From NCBI GenBank assembly GCA_934120015.1, contig CAKOTD010000016.1, positions 1 through 31,541 on the forward strand: DNA of 31,541 nucleotides. The letters run 5' to 3'. The notes under the pieces are model-generated. The model saw only the letters and a program-made list of their open reading frames with translations. It had not been told where the DNA came from and ran no database searches. The position numbers were made by a program, and so were the translations under genes. Position 1 is the first letter of the stretch. Each line of letters begins with the position of its first letter. The stretch comes from an uncultured Bacilli bacterium (GTDB lineage Bacteria > Bacillota_I > Bacilli_A > RF39 > UBA660). Shown one piece after another: positions 6,762 to 15,351 of the stretch.

Positions 6762-7655
6762 ATGAAAGTATATATGTTTCATTATGTAAATGGGGATCAA
6801 TTTAATTATTATCATTTTGATAAAGATGATTTTGAAAAGATAATAATTAAATTATTAAATAGTGGTAAAAAAATAGTTTCTTTTACTGAATTTAAACAAA
6901 TAATAAAAAGTAATGATAGTGATATTGATAATTGTATATTATTAACGTTCGATGATGGGACAAGAGATCATTATGATATTGTTTATCCTATATTAAAGAA
7001 ATACAATATCTCAGGATTATTCTTCATATGTTCAAATATATTAAAACATATGATTTTAGATGTTAATCTTATTCATCAAATAATTGCTAATGCACAATTT
7101 GAAGACTTATTTTCTAATTTTGAAAAATTATTAATAGAAAATAATATCATAAATGATAATTATAATATGTTGATAAGTACGAAATATGATGATAAAAAAA
7201 TGTTATATTTCAAACAAATGTTACAATTTATTTTGCCAGATAATATTAAAAATGAAATTTTAAATAAATTGGCTAATATTTATGATGTTTCGTTAAATTT
7301 TGAAGATTATTATCTGAATGTAGAGCAGATAAAAGAAATGAAAGAAAATGGTATGGAATTTGGATTTCATACATCTACTCATAAACGATTAGAGAAGTTA
7401 TCTTATGATGAACAATTTAAAGAAATTATTTTAAATATGAAATTATTAGATAAAGAAAATATAATAGATGACGATTCTGCATTTTCTTATCCATTCGGAA
7501 GTTATGATAGTAATACATTAAATATATTAAAAGAAAATGGGATTAAATATGCATTTGGTATTAATGACAAAAAATTTACATTCCAAGATAATTTATTAAA
7601 TATACCAAGATATGATTGTAATGTATTAAAGGAGATATTAGATAATGAAAAATAA
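6762..7655 (+). CDS. Polysaccharide deacetylase (NodB / CE4 family)
   Basis: The ATG at 6762 lies 2 nt after neuA. The N-terminus begins with the MFHYV strand common in this family. LTFDDG at residues 61-66 supplies the catalytic aspartate pair, and HTSTH at 203-207 the metal-binding histidines. SYPFGSYD near residue 244 is the following conserved arginine/tyrosine-type motif region. There is no signal peptide, so it would act in the cytoplasm on a nucleotide sugar, lipid-linked intermediate or glycan before export. In a sialic acid operon it may remove an N- or O-acetyl group from a precursor; the substrate is inference. Its last 11 nt overlap neuB. Confidence 0.85.
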   Translation: MKVYMFHYVNGDQFNYYHFDKDDFEKIIIKLLNSGKKIVSFTEFKQIIKSNDSDIDNCILLTFDDGTRDHYDIVYPILKKYNISGLFFICSNILKHMILDVNLIHQIIANAQFEDLFSNFEKLLIENNIINDNYNMLISTKYDDKKMLYFKQMLQFILPDNIKNEILNKLANIYDVSLNFEDYYLNVEQIKEMKENGMEFGFHTSTHKRLEKLSYDEQFKEIILNMKLLDKENIIDDDSAFSYPFGSYDSNTLNILKENGIKYAFGINDKKFTFQDNLLNIPRYDCNVLKEILDNEK

Positions 7656-8688
7656 ATTTATAGAAATTGATGGTAGAAAAATAGGTGCTGATTATAATCC
7701 GTTGGTAATTGCTGAAATTGGAATAAACCATAATGGAATTTTAGAAATTGCAAAAGAAATGGTTGATTCAGCTCATAGAGCTGGGTGTGAAATCATAAAA
7801 CACCAAACCCATATTGTGAGTGATGAAATGAGTCACGAAGCAAAAAAAGTAATCCCTGGAAATGCAGATATTTCAATTTATGAAATAATGGAAAATGCTT
7901 CATTATCTGAAGATGATGAAATAAAATTAAAAGAATATGTGGAAAGTAAGAATATGATTTTTTTAAGTACTCCATTTTCTAGGGCAGCGGCTGATAGATT
8001 AGAAAAAATGGGGGTAAAGGCATATAAGATTGGTTCAGGTGAATGTAATAATTATCCACTAATTGAACATATTGCTAAATTTGGAAAACCAATGCTTATT
8101 TCAACAGGTATGAATGATATTGAAAGCGTACGAAAAACTGTTGAAATCATAGAAAAATATAACATACCATACATTTTAATGCATACTACTAATTTATATC
8201 CGACACCAGCTAATTTAGTTAGATTGGGAGCATTAGAAGAACTTAAAAATAATTTTCCTAATGCTATCATTGGATTATCAGATCATACAATAAATAATAA
8301 TGCATGTTTATCGGCTACAGCATTAGGAGCGTGTGTATTAGAGCGTCACTTTACCGATACAAAAGATCGAATTGGACCAGATATAGTTTGCTCGGCTGAT
8401 GAGAAAGAATTAGAAGAACTAATAAAAGGTACTAAAGAAATTCATCAAATGCTAGGTGGAAATAAAACAGCTTTAAAGGAAGAACAAGTTACTATAGATT
8501 TTGCATTTGCGACAATTGTTACAATAAAACCTATTAAGAAAGGTGATAAATTTACAAAAGAAAATATTTGGGTTAAAAGACCTGGAAAAATAGGAATTAA
8601 AGCTGAAAAATATGACGAATTATTAGGTAGAATAGCTACTGTTGATATTCCGAATGATACACATATTTTAGAGGGAATGTTTGAATGA
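7645..8688 (+). CDS. neuB: N-acetylneuraminate synthase
   Basis: Condenses phosphoenolpyruvate with N-acetylmannosamine to give sialic acid. Residues about 20-30 read VIAEIGINHNG, the family signature. FLSTPFS, IGSGECNN, LISTGM, GLSDHT and ERHFTD follow in the TIM-barrel order expected. The C-terminal 60 residues form a SAF (antifreeze-like) domain beginning about residue 285 and ending in a charged tail. Length is 347 aa, normal for NeuB. The ATG at 7645 lies inside the deacetylase gene, with GGAG about 10 nt before it. The ATGA at its end overlaps the neuC start. Confidence 0.95.
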   Translation: MKNKFIEIDGRKIGADYNPLVIAEIGINHNGILEIAKEMVDSAHRAGCEIIKHQTHIVSDEMSHEAKKVIPGNADISIYEIMENASLSEDDEIKLKEYVESKNMIFLSTPFSRAAADRLEKMGVKAYKIGSGECNNYPLIEHIAKFGKPMLISTGMNDIESVRKTVEIIEKYNIPYILMHTTNLYPTPANLVRLGALEELKNNFPNAIIGLSDHTINNNACLSATALGACVLERHFTDTKDRIGPDIVCSADEKELEELIKGTKEIHQMLGGNKTALKEEQVTIDFAFATIVTIKPIKKGDKFTKENIWVKRPGKIGIKAEKYDELLGRIATVDIPNDTHILEGMFE

Positions 8689-9821
8689 AAAAGATAGTTT
8701 TTTTAACAGGTACTCGTGCAGATTATGGAAAAATAAAATCACTTTTAAAAGTATTAAGTAATTCCAAAAATTTTGAAGTTTATATTTATGTGACAGGTAT
8801 GCACATGTTATCGAAATATGGTAATACCTACATTGAAATTTTAAAAGACGGATTTAAAAATGTGTATTTAGAAAAGGATATATTGGAATCAGATAAAATG
8901 GATATTGCTCTATCAGATTCGATTAAAAAATTTTCAAATTATATTGATATAATTAAACCTGATTTGATTGTTATTCATGGGGATAGAGTAGAAGCATTCG
9001 CTGGTGCAATTGTTGGAGCTTTTAATAATATAAGAATTGCACATATTGAGGGTGGCGAAATATCAGGAACGATAGATGAGTCAACGCGCCATGCTATTTC
9101 TAAATTTGCACAATTTCATTTTGTAGCAAATGAAGAAGCAAAAAATAGGTTGATTCAAATGGGAGAAAATAGGCAAAATATTTATGTTATAGGTTCACCA
9201 GATATTGACATTATGTTATCTGATGAATTGCCTACATTAGAGGTAGTGAAAGAAAAATATGATATAAAATTTGATAAATATGCAATTGTTATGTATCATC
9301 CAGTTACTACTGAAATCAGTAAAATAGAAGAAAATGTAAATAATTTAGTATCATTTTTAGAAAATTCTAAAAAAAATTATATTATAATATATCCTAACAA
9401 TGATTTAGGTTCTAATATTATATTAAATGCCTATAAAAAACTTGAATACAAAGAAAATATTAAAATTTTTCCATCAATTAGATTTGAAATGTTTTTAACA
9501 TTATTAAAAAATTGTGATTTTGTAATTGGTAATTCAAGCGCTGGAATAAGAGAATGTGGTGTATATGGAATTCCTACTATAAATATTGGAACAAGGCAAA
9601 GTGGAAGATTTAATATATTTGAAAATAAAAACATAATTAATATCGAAAATACATTATTAGGGATTGACAAAATACTGCATGATATAGATAAATATAGAGT
9701 AAAATGCTTTTCCTTTGGCAAAGGGACAAGTTGTGAAAAATTTATAAAAATTTTAGAAACTGAATCATTTTGGAATATTGAGATTCAAAAGAAATTTAAT
9801 GATTTAAACCGATTTGACTAA
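8685..9821 (+). CDS. neuC: UDP-N-acetylglucosamine 2-epimerase, hydrolysing
   Basis: Converts UDP-GlcNAc to free N-acetylmannosamine and UDP, the first committed step of bacterial sialic acid synthesis. GTRADYGK at residues 8-15 marks the hydrolysing NeuC type. VIHGDRVEA, then HIEGGEISGTIDESTRHAISK in outline, and NSSAGIRECG near residue 286 form the GT-B-like active site. The length of 378 aa is typical. Its ATG overlaps the neuB TGA. With neuA and neuB the route from UDP-GlcNAc to CMP-sialic acid is complete in this operon. Confidence 0.93.
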   Translation: MKKIVFLTGTRADYGKIKSLLKVLSNSKNFEVYIYVTGMHMLSKYGNTYIEILKDGFKNVYLEKDILESDKMDIALSDSIKKFSNYIDIIKPDLIVIHGDRVEAFAGAIVGAFNNIRIAHIEGGEISGTIDESTRHAISKFAQFHFVANEEAKNRLIQMGENRQNIYVIGSPDIDIMLSDELPTLEVVKEKYDIKFDKYAIVMYHPVTTEISKIEENVNNLVSFLENSKKNYIIIYPNNDLGSNIILNAYKKLEYKENIKIFPSIRFEMFLTLLKNCDFVIGNSSAGIRECGVYGIPTINIGTRQSGRFNIFENKNIINIENTLLGIDKILHDIDKYRVKCFSFGKGTSCEKFIKILETESFWNIEIQKKFNDLNRFD

Positions 9822-9842
9822 TTATATAATTTGTATTAAAAT
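9814..9842 (+). promoter_or_regulatory. Promoter overlapping the end of neuC
   Basis: TTGACT (9814-9819) and TAAAAT (9837-9842) are 17 bp apart, with the -35 inside the neuC stop region. It could transcribe the next gene separately from the sialic acid operon. Confidence 0.5.
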
Positions 9843-9865
9843 ATAACGCAATGAGGGGGATTTTT

Positions 9866-10378
9866 ATGTTGTGTTTAGGAATATTATGGAATTCTGTTCA
9901 GAAATATAAAGATATGGCTATAGAAGATATTCAAAAATATGGTTCATTAATAGGTACATTCGATATGCCTTTAGAAGAAAATTATGAAGCATTTGTCAGA
10001 GATATATATGCACAGGATGAAATAGCAACTTGGAAAGTTGATAAAAAAGTGGAAACAATGTTTAATTCTAGTGATGTTAGAACTGTAACAGTAGTTTTTA
10101 TTGAAGTTGATTTAACAGATCAATTTTATCACGGTGGTAAAAAGAGAATGGTTTATACTAATTTAGAGAACTTAAAAACTGGGATTAGGGATAAATATGG
10201 AAAAATGATAAAGGATTATTTCTTTGATAATGTTTTTCACATGACAGATGATGAACGAGAATTAAAAGCTGATTTGACAGTTGTATCTAATTATTTAAAA
10301 AAAATGAGTATGCAAAGTTCAAATAATGGAATTCAATTAATAAAAAGAATTAATAATACCAAAAAAAATAATGATTAA
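9866..10378 (+). CDS. Unrecognised 170-aa protein after neuC
   Basis: The ATG at 9866 is chosen because GAGGGGG (9853-9859) ends six bases before it; an ATG at 9851 overlaps that site. The protein is soluble. It begins with a strand, LCLGILWNS, followed by an amphipathic helix with IEDIQKYG, then FVRDIYAQDEIATWKVDKK, and a later YFFDNVFHMTDDERE. The pattern of an Asp/Tyr-rich core followed by a His-Met-x-Asp-Asp segment recalls small proteins sometimes linked to glycan clusters, but I cannot place it in a family. Same strand as neuC and 44 nt downstream, so it may be the last gene of the operon even though it has its own promoter. Its stop codon is part of the terminator. Confidence 0.65.
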   Translation: MLCLGILWNSVQKYKDMAIEDIQKYGSLIGTFDMPLEENYEAFVRDIYAQDEIATWKVDKKVETMFNSSDVRTVTVVFIEVDLTDQFYHGGKKRMVYTNLENLKTGIRDKYGKMIKDYFFDNVFHMTDDERELKADLTVVSNYLKKMSMQSSNNGIQLIKRINNTKKNND

Positions 10379-10396
10379 TTTTAATCATTATTTTTT
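10363..10396. terminator. Bidirectional terminator between convergent genes
   Basis: AATAATGATTAA (10367-10378) and TTAATCATTATT (10381-10392) form a perfect palindrome around TT, flanked by A-run and T-run. It contains the stop codons of the genes on both strands. Confidence 0.85.
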
Positions 10397-12522
10397 AATG
10401 CCTTGTTAAGATTATCACTATAAATAATAGTTAATTCATGTAGTGGTCTTGTCATAGAAACATAAAGTAATTTCATATCCGTTTGGTTGGAAGAACTAAA
10501 AATACTTTCGTTTGCATCACTAATAATGACAACATCAAATTCTAGTCCTTTTGATAAGTGACTTGGTATAGTACAAATGCCACCTAAATATTGAGTGTTG
10601 GAATTATCAATATTTGTAATATTAATTTTTCTATTAAATAACTCTTGATATATCGAATTACTTTCATTAGTAGTTTTACTTATAATAGCAATAGATTTAT
10701 AATTGTTTTCTAATGCTTTATTTATTTCATTAATTATGATATTTATTTTATCATTAGATTTAATATAATTGACTTGTTTTCCATGTCGAATAACAGGCGT
10801 TGCTGTATTTAAATTTAACATTTTTGTAATATTATTGGCTTCTTCCATTATTTCCACAGTTGTTCTATAACTTTTTTCTAATGTTAAAATATCAGCGTTG
10901 TTTTCGAAAATAATATTTTGGACAGAATCCCAACTATCAATGCTTTTGTATGAGTATACTGACTGTGCTAAATCTCCATAAATACTAAAATAACTATTAT
11001 TAAATATGCATTTTAAAATATAAAAATTGAAATCTCCATAATCTTGTGCTTCATCAACTACGATTTGTTTTATATTACTATATTGCATAGAACCACATAT
11101 TTTGTATTTGATGTACATAAGGGCAGGCAAATCTTCTACATCTATTAGATTTTGTTTGATTATATTTAAAGTGTATTCTTTTGTTTTAATAGTAATATCG
11201 TTATTATCACTATATGAATCATAGTTAGTTATGAAATTTTTATATAAATTAATAACACTTAAATTATTATTAGTAAAGTATTTTTTCAGAGATTGTCTAC
11301 AACCATTCATTAGCTCTTTTTTTATTTCTTCGCGAGTTTTAGCTAATTTACTTATTTCATTTTTGTTGTTTGTTTCATCTGATAATTTATTAATAAATTC
11401 AGTTAATTTAATCATTAAATTATCATATTTTAATTCGATTTGTTTTGACAATAATAAAATACAACGTTCGACACGAGAATTAATATTGCTAAAAGAATTA
11501 TTAGAACTTATTTCTTTATATGTATTCATAATTTCATTTCTTGTTAAAATTTTAAAATTTTTGATATAAAAATCTTTGTTTGGTATTATTGAAAAGTTTA
11601 TATCATACATAAATTTATCTAATTGTTCTTTATAAATTAATGAATATTTAAGTTTGTCGATAGTTGAATCTTTTGAATCATTGATATAATTAATTAATTT
11701 ATAATCAGGATCATTTAATATAAAATTTTCTGAAATATATTCTTTTGCTAGTTCGATGAAATCATATTGATAAACGCCATTAACATCTAAATCAGGTAAT
11801 ACTGACGATATATAGTTAATAAAAAATTTATTGGGACCAATTATCATGTATTGATTTGCATTAATGTTATCTTTGTAATTATATACTAAATAGGCAATTC
11901 TATGAAGTGCGACGGTAGTTTTACCTGAACCAGCTACACCCTGAATGATTAAGTTTTTCCCAAAATCTTTTCTAATTATACTATTTTGTTCACTTTGAAT
12001 TGAAGAAACAATATTTTTTAAGCGATTATCAACATTAACATCTAGATATGGCTTTAATAATTCGTCATTTGCAACTGTATCGACATTAGTAAATGATTTT
12101 AAAATACCGTTTTCTATATCATATTGTCTTTTAATTTTTAGGGCACCATTAATTATACCATCAGGAGCATTATATGAAGCATTTCCAACATTTGAATCAT
12201 AATATAAACTTGAAATAGGTGCTCTCCAATCAACAGTAATTATATTGTTATCGTAGTCAGTAACTCCTACCTTACCTATATAACAAATATCTTCTTTGTT
12301 ATGTTCATCAACAAAATCGATTCTAGCAAAATAAGGTTTGTTAATATTTGTTTTTAAATTGTTTAACTTTATTTTTGTTGTGGAAATAGCATTATCTAGA
12401 AACTCTGGGTTAGATCTATATAATGATGGAAGTGAATTAAGAGAAAGTTCGGTATCTTCAATTGCTTCCTGATATTGTTTTATAGTATTATTTAAATGTT
12501 CTTTTTCAAATTCAAAATCCAT
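10381..12522 (-). CDS. helD: HelD-like UvrD/Rep family ATPase (RNA polymerase recycling)
   Basis: A 713-aa superfamily I motor protein. The N-terminal 50-60 residues form a coiled coil, as in HelD, where it enters the RNA polymerase secondary channel. Walker A is GVAGSGKTT at residues 195-203, and Walker B is VDEAQDYGDF. Later motifs are SYRTTVEIMEEAN and GLEFDVVIIS, then YVSMTRPLHEL near the end, the last being the UvrD-type motif VI region. Residues about 63-125 (YIGKVGV to WRAPISSLYY) are the HelD-specific block. HelD releases stalled RNA polymerase from DNA using ATP. It lies 45 nt downstream of a NUDIX gene on the same strand. On that strand a weak hairpin and a run of eleven T lie between them, so expression may be partly uncoupled. 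Confidence 0.88.
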   Translation of the reverse strand: MDFEFEKEHLNNTIKQYQEAIEDTELSLNSLPSLYRSNPEFLDNAISTTKIKLNNLKTNINKPYFARIDFVDEHNKEDICYIGKVGVTDYDNNIITVDWRAPISSLYYDSNVGNASYNAPDGIINGALKIKRQYDIENGILKSFTNVDTVANDELLKPYLDVNVDNRLKNIVSSIQSEQNSIIRKDFGKNLIIQGVAGSGKTTVALHRIAYLVYNYKDNINANQYMIIGPNKFFINYISSVLPDLDVNGVYQYDFIELAKEYISENFILNDPDYKLINYINDSKDSTIDKLKYSLIYKEQLDKFMYDINFSIIPNKDFYIKNFKILTRNEIMNTYKEISSNNSFSNINSRVERCILLLSKQIELKYDNLMIKLTEFINKLSDETNNKNEISKLAKTREEIKKELMNGCRQSLKKYFTNNNLSVINLYKNFITNYDSYSDNNDITIKTKEYTLNIIKQNLIDVEDLPALMYIKYKICGSMQYSNIKQIVVDEAQDYGDFNFYILKCIFNNSYFSIYGDLAQSVYSYKSIDSWDSVQNIIFENNADILTLEKSYRTTVEIMEEANNITKMLNLNTATPVIRHGKQVNYIKSNDKINIIINEINKALENNYKSIAIISKTTNESNSIYQELFNRKINITNIDNSNTQYLGGICTIPSHLSKGLEFDVVIISDANESIFSSSNQTDMKLLYVSMTRPLHELTIIYSDNLNKALKNND

Positions 12523-12567
12523 TTTATCATCTCTTTTCTCAAAAAAAAAAAGAATTTAAAGATATAT

Positions 12568-13074
12568 TTATTCTTTTATCATATCCATATATGTCAAGAA
12601 CATATTTAAACTAGGACCAATAGTTGGAACAAATTCTTTATCTTCGATAATCTTTTTTAATTCATCAATTGTAACATACTTTACTTCACTGACTTCATCT
12701 TCTTGCATTTGTATGTCATTTAGGCCTATGTCTTGTTCTATGTGCCAAACATCGACATAATCATATTTTCTTTTTATGCTACCTATTAATTCAGCTTTGT
12801 CCATATTTGGTTTAACACCTAGTTCTTCTTCAAATTCTCTAGCACAAGTCATTTCGCTTGTTTCACCAGTAGAAGCAGCTCCACCTGTTTCATTCCACAT
12901 ATTTGGGAACAATTTTTTGTTGGCTGATCTTCTCTGAATTAATAATTCACCTTTACTATTTGTAATCCAAATATGTATTGATAAACGATATTCACCTAAT
13001 TCAGGTTTAGTACTTCTTTCAACTGTTTTTCCTGTTTTGTTCTTTTTTCCATCATAGATATCTACTATTTCCAT
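12568..13074 (-). CDS. NUDIX hydrolase, isopentenyl-diphosphate isomerase-like subfamily
   Basis: The 168-aa protein carries a complete Nudix box from G65 to V87: glycine, then E71, R79-E80, F81, E83-E84 and G86, matching GX5EX7REUXEEXGU. The N-terminal layout (MEIVDIYD then GKTVERS) and the HIWITNSKGELLIQRR strand before the box resemble YfcD and IPP-isomerase-like proteins. These hydrolyse nucleoside diphosphate derivatives of poorly defined identity. It is intact, unlike the NUDIX pseudogene at 3069. A divergent promoter region separates it from the radical SAM gene, and helD follows it. Confidence 0.88.
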   Translation of the reverse strand: MEIVDIYDGKKNKTGKTVERSTKPELGEYRLSIHIWITNSKGELLIQRRSANKKLFPNMWNETGGAASTGETSEMTCAREFEEELGVKPNMDKAELIGSIKRKYDYVDVWHIEQDIGLNDIQMQEDEVSEVKYVTIDELKKIIEDKEFVPTIGPSLNMFLTYMDMIKE

Positions 13075-13098
13075 ATATAACCAACCTTTCTACTCATT

Positions 13099-13126
13099 AT
13101 TATACCATAATTTTTATTATTTGAAA
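13099..13126 (-). promoter_or_regulatory. Promoter of the NUDIX-helD unit
   Basis: On the minus strand a TATAAT (13104-13099) is preceded by TGG, an extended -10. The -35 (TTTCAA, 13126-13121) is poor. Confidence 0.55.
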
Positions 13127-13165
13127 CTCTCTGGCATCATATTTAAATAAAATATAGAAATATGT

Positions 13166-13171
13166 TATAAT
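13166..13171 (+). promoter_or_regulatory. Extended -10 of the radical SAM gene
   Basis: TGTTATAAT gives a TGn-extended TATAAT at 13166-13171, about 29 bp before the start codon. No good -35 is seen. Confidence 0.5.
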
Positions 13172-13199
13172 ATTCTTGTTACTAGTTAGGAGTATTGTT

Positions 13200-14243
13200 A
13201 TGGGGTGTAATAAATTAAAAAATCGAATTAATGATGTGGTTAGTGCTAGTATATATAGTGAAAATCCAGACTTTCCAAAAAAAGGTATGTTAATTGAAAT
13301 TACTAATTTATGTAATGATGCTTGTATATTTTGTTTTAATAAAAATATGACGAGAGAAAAGGGATTTATTGATCCAAATTTAGTAGATAAAGTTTTAAAG
13401 GAAGCTTATGAACTAGGAATGAGAGAAGTTGGATTTTATACTACAGGAGAACCTTTATTGAATAAAAATTTAGAAGATTATATATATAAAGCAAAAACTA
13501 TTGGATATCAATATGTGTATATAACTACTAATGGTGTATTAGCTGACATTAGTAGAATTAAAAAATTAATAGAAAAAGGTCTAGATAGTATTAAATTTTC
13601 AATTAATGCTATTAATAGTGATGAATATAGATTTATTCATGGTAAAAGTGATTTTGACAAAGTTATTACAAATTTAAAAGAATTATATAATTACAGATTT
13701 AAAAATAATATTTCAATTAATATATTTGTATCTTATATTAAGACAAAATATACTGATAAAAGTATAGAAGAAATAAAAGAATTTTTTAATAATATTTGTG
13801 ATGAAGTAGTTATAATGAATGTAGAAAATCAGGGTGGATTGCAACCAGAAATTAATGATTTGCTTTTATCTGAATCTGATGTGGAATTAGATACAACAAA
13901 AAAAATGCCTTGCTCATATCCATTTAAATCTGTAATTGTAACACGAGAGGGCTATTTAACTGCTTGTTGTTTAGATTTTCAAAATTATTTGGCTTATGCT
14001 GATTTAAATAAAACATCGTTAAAAGAAGCATGGGATAACGAGGTTATTAGAAAATTAAGGAAAGAACAATTAGAATCGAATCCAGCTAATACGATATGTT
14101 CTAATTGTGTTTATAATTCAAATATTCAGCCAACACCATTGGTAAAAGAATTTTCAAGTGAATTTAAATATAGTAATTCTTTTAATAGAGAGTGTTTAAT
14201 TAAGAGAATCAATGAATATTTAAGTAAAAATGGAAAATATTAA
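13200..14243 (+). CDS. Radical SAM / SPASM domain protein
   Basis: The ATG at 13200 follows TAGGAG. The 347-aa protein has the radical SAM cluster motif C38-x3-C42-x2-C45 in ITNLCNDACIFC. Next comes the GEPLL motif (YTTGEPLL) that contacts S-adenosylmethionine. The C-terminal part has further cysteines in MPCSYPF, LTACCLDF and ICSNCVYN, the arrangement of a SPASM domain binding auxiliary iron-sulfur clusters. Such proteins mature peptides or modify other molecules. No precursor peptide or carrier is visible next to it. The substrate is unknown; a link to the nearby glycan genes is possible, but only by position. Confidence 0.85.
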   Translation: MGCNKLKNRINDVVSASIYSENPDFPKKGMLIEITNLCNDACIFCFNKNMTREKGFIDPNLVDKVLKEAYELGMREVGFYTTGEPLLNKNLEDYIYKAKTIGYQYVYITTNGVLADISRIKKLIEKGLDSIKFSINAINSDEYRFIHGKSDFDKVITNLKELYNYRFKNNISINIFVSYIKTKYTDKSIEEIKEFFNNICDEVVIMNVENQGGLQPEINDLLLSESDVELDTTKKMPCSYPFKSVIVTREGYLTACCLDFQNYLAYADLNKTSLKEAWDNEVIRKLRKEQLESNPANTICSNCVYNSNIQPTPLVKEFSSEFKYSNSFNRECLIKRINEYLSKNGKY

Positions 14244-14454
14244 TTGTTTCTATAACATCTTGCCTTTACTACAAAATTATTACAGTTATTAAATAACAGA
14301 AAAACATAAAACATACTCCCATGAGTGGCAACAAAGTTATATGATTTATTTACTTTTATAGTTTAAATGGTAAATAATCGAGATTAATAAGATACTCCCA
14401 CAAATTATATAAGTCTTAATTTATATAGTTCCAGGATTTTTTTTGTGAAATCTA
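14244..14454. other. Intergenic stretch without a recognisable gene
   Basis: No ORF with a ribosome site is seen. ATACTCCCA occurs twice (14313-14321 and 14392-14400), the first inside a small ACTC/GAGT hairpin. An imperfect inverted repeat (AATTATATA with TATATAGTT, about 14404-14432) precedes a run of eight T. This may be a decayed gene or old insertion remnant. The 3' end leads into the promoter of leader copy 2. Confidence 0.4.
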
Positions 14455-14482
14455 TTGAATTAAAAAAATAATTTGGTATAAT
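14455..14482 (+). promoter_or_regulatory. Sigma-A type promoter of leader copy 2
   Basis: TTGAAT (14455-14460) and TATAAT (14477-14482) are separated by 16 bp, the same spacing as at copy 1. Predicted start is near 14489. Confidence 0.7.
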
Positions 14483-14488
14483 GAAATT

Positions 14489-14629
14489 ACAGTTGATTTA
14501 TTCAACTTCTTTATAGGCGTTTGTTTCTTAATTAACAAGTTAGAGCGCCCCATATTGAAATTTACGCACACCTTTGTGTGTTAAATGATTAAAAGTTCGT
14601 AATACTTGGTATTATGGACTTTTTTCTTT
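14489..14629 (+). ncRNA. Candidate cis-regulatory leader RNA, copy 2
   Basis: The core at 14548-14629 equals that of copy 1 at 80 of 82 positions, including the GCACAC/GTGTGT hairpin and the 14-bp terminator with T-run. The upstream half differs in sequence but can fold alike: GGCG (14516-14519) pairs with CGCC (14546-14549) around TTGTT/AACAA (14521-14525/14534-14538). Copy 1 has GGG/CCC around AAACT/AGTTT. A further hairpin, GTTGA/TCAAC, lies near the 5' end. AGGTGATG follows the terminator but opens only a three-codon frame, so the gene it once controlled may be lost. The next intact gene starts at 14788. Confidence 0.6.
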
Positions 14630-14787
14630 GCCTAGGTGATGAATTAGATAAAGATAATAATATATTGTAGATAATTCCTAATAAGAAATATAATAGATTT
14701 GGTAGGGAAAATCCAATATTATTATCAATTAATGCTTAAAATATGATAAAATATATGTATGCGTCAAGAATTTTGGAGGTTATAAGT

Positions 14788-15351
14788 ATGAATGAAAGAA
14801 CAACTTTTGTTTCTTTATTTGATAATAATACTTTAGCTAAAATAGAATATTATACTAAGCAGATAAATGAAAAACTTTGCAAAGTTCCATTTGGGAAAAA
14901 TGTTGATAATCGTGAAGATGCAGATACATTACCATATCATTTTACTTTATCAGCTTGGGATATTTCTGATGAAGAGAATGTCATAAATGAACTATCAAAA
15001 ATTACCTTCTCTAAATTAAGCCTATTTGTAAATAATGTAGAAATAATGAATGGAAAAGGAAATAGTTATGTATTATATTTTAGTATTGAAGATAATGAAG
15101 AATTAAAATCATTACAACAAAAAATATATGAAGTTTTACCAAATGAAAAATATAATCCTAATAATTTTAATTTTCATATTACCATTCATATAGATAAAGA
15201 TTATAATAAAATAATTACAATGAAAGAAAAAATATTGCAGAACTTTGTTCCATTTGAAATAGAAGTAGATACATTTGGTTTGTATGAAATTTATCCTGCT
15301 AAATTAGTTAAAAGATTAAAACCTATCATAGATGACAAAGATTATGAATAA
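14788..15351 (+). CDS. 2H phosphoesterase (2'-5' RNA ligase / LigT-like family)
   Basis: The ATG at 14788 follows TTTTGGAGG with standard spacing; an upstream in-frame ATG at 14743 has no such site. The 187-aa protein has the two H-x-T/S-x motifs of the family, HFTL at residues 51-54 and HITI at 130-133, about 80 residues apart as expected for the two-lobed fold. The enzymes act on 2',3'-cyclic phosphates or 2'-5' linkages in RNA or nucleotides; the real substrate cannot be told from sequence. It lies directly before a methyltransferase pseudogene and downstream of leader copy 2. Confidence 0.8.
   Translation: MNERTTFVSLFDNNTLAKIEYYTKQINEKLCKVPFGKNVDNREDADTLPYHFTLSAWDISDEENVINELSKITFSKLSLFVNNVEIMNGKGNSYVLYFSIEDNEELKSLQQKIYEVLPNEKYNPNNFNFHITIHIDKDYNKIITMKEKILQNFVPFEIEVDTFGLYEIYPAKLVKRLKPIIDDKDYE

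Noticed and set aside
11231..11569. 112-codon plus-strand frame opposite helD
   Set aside because: Antisense shadow within a well-supported gene, without a ribosome site.
2740..14629. The two leader cores read as ends of a 12-kb composite mobile element
   Set aside because: The copies are in direct orientation and no transposase, integrase, terminal inverted repeats or target duplications are seen. Recombination between them could still delete the segment, but nothing shows that it moved.
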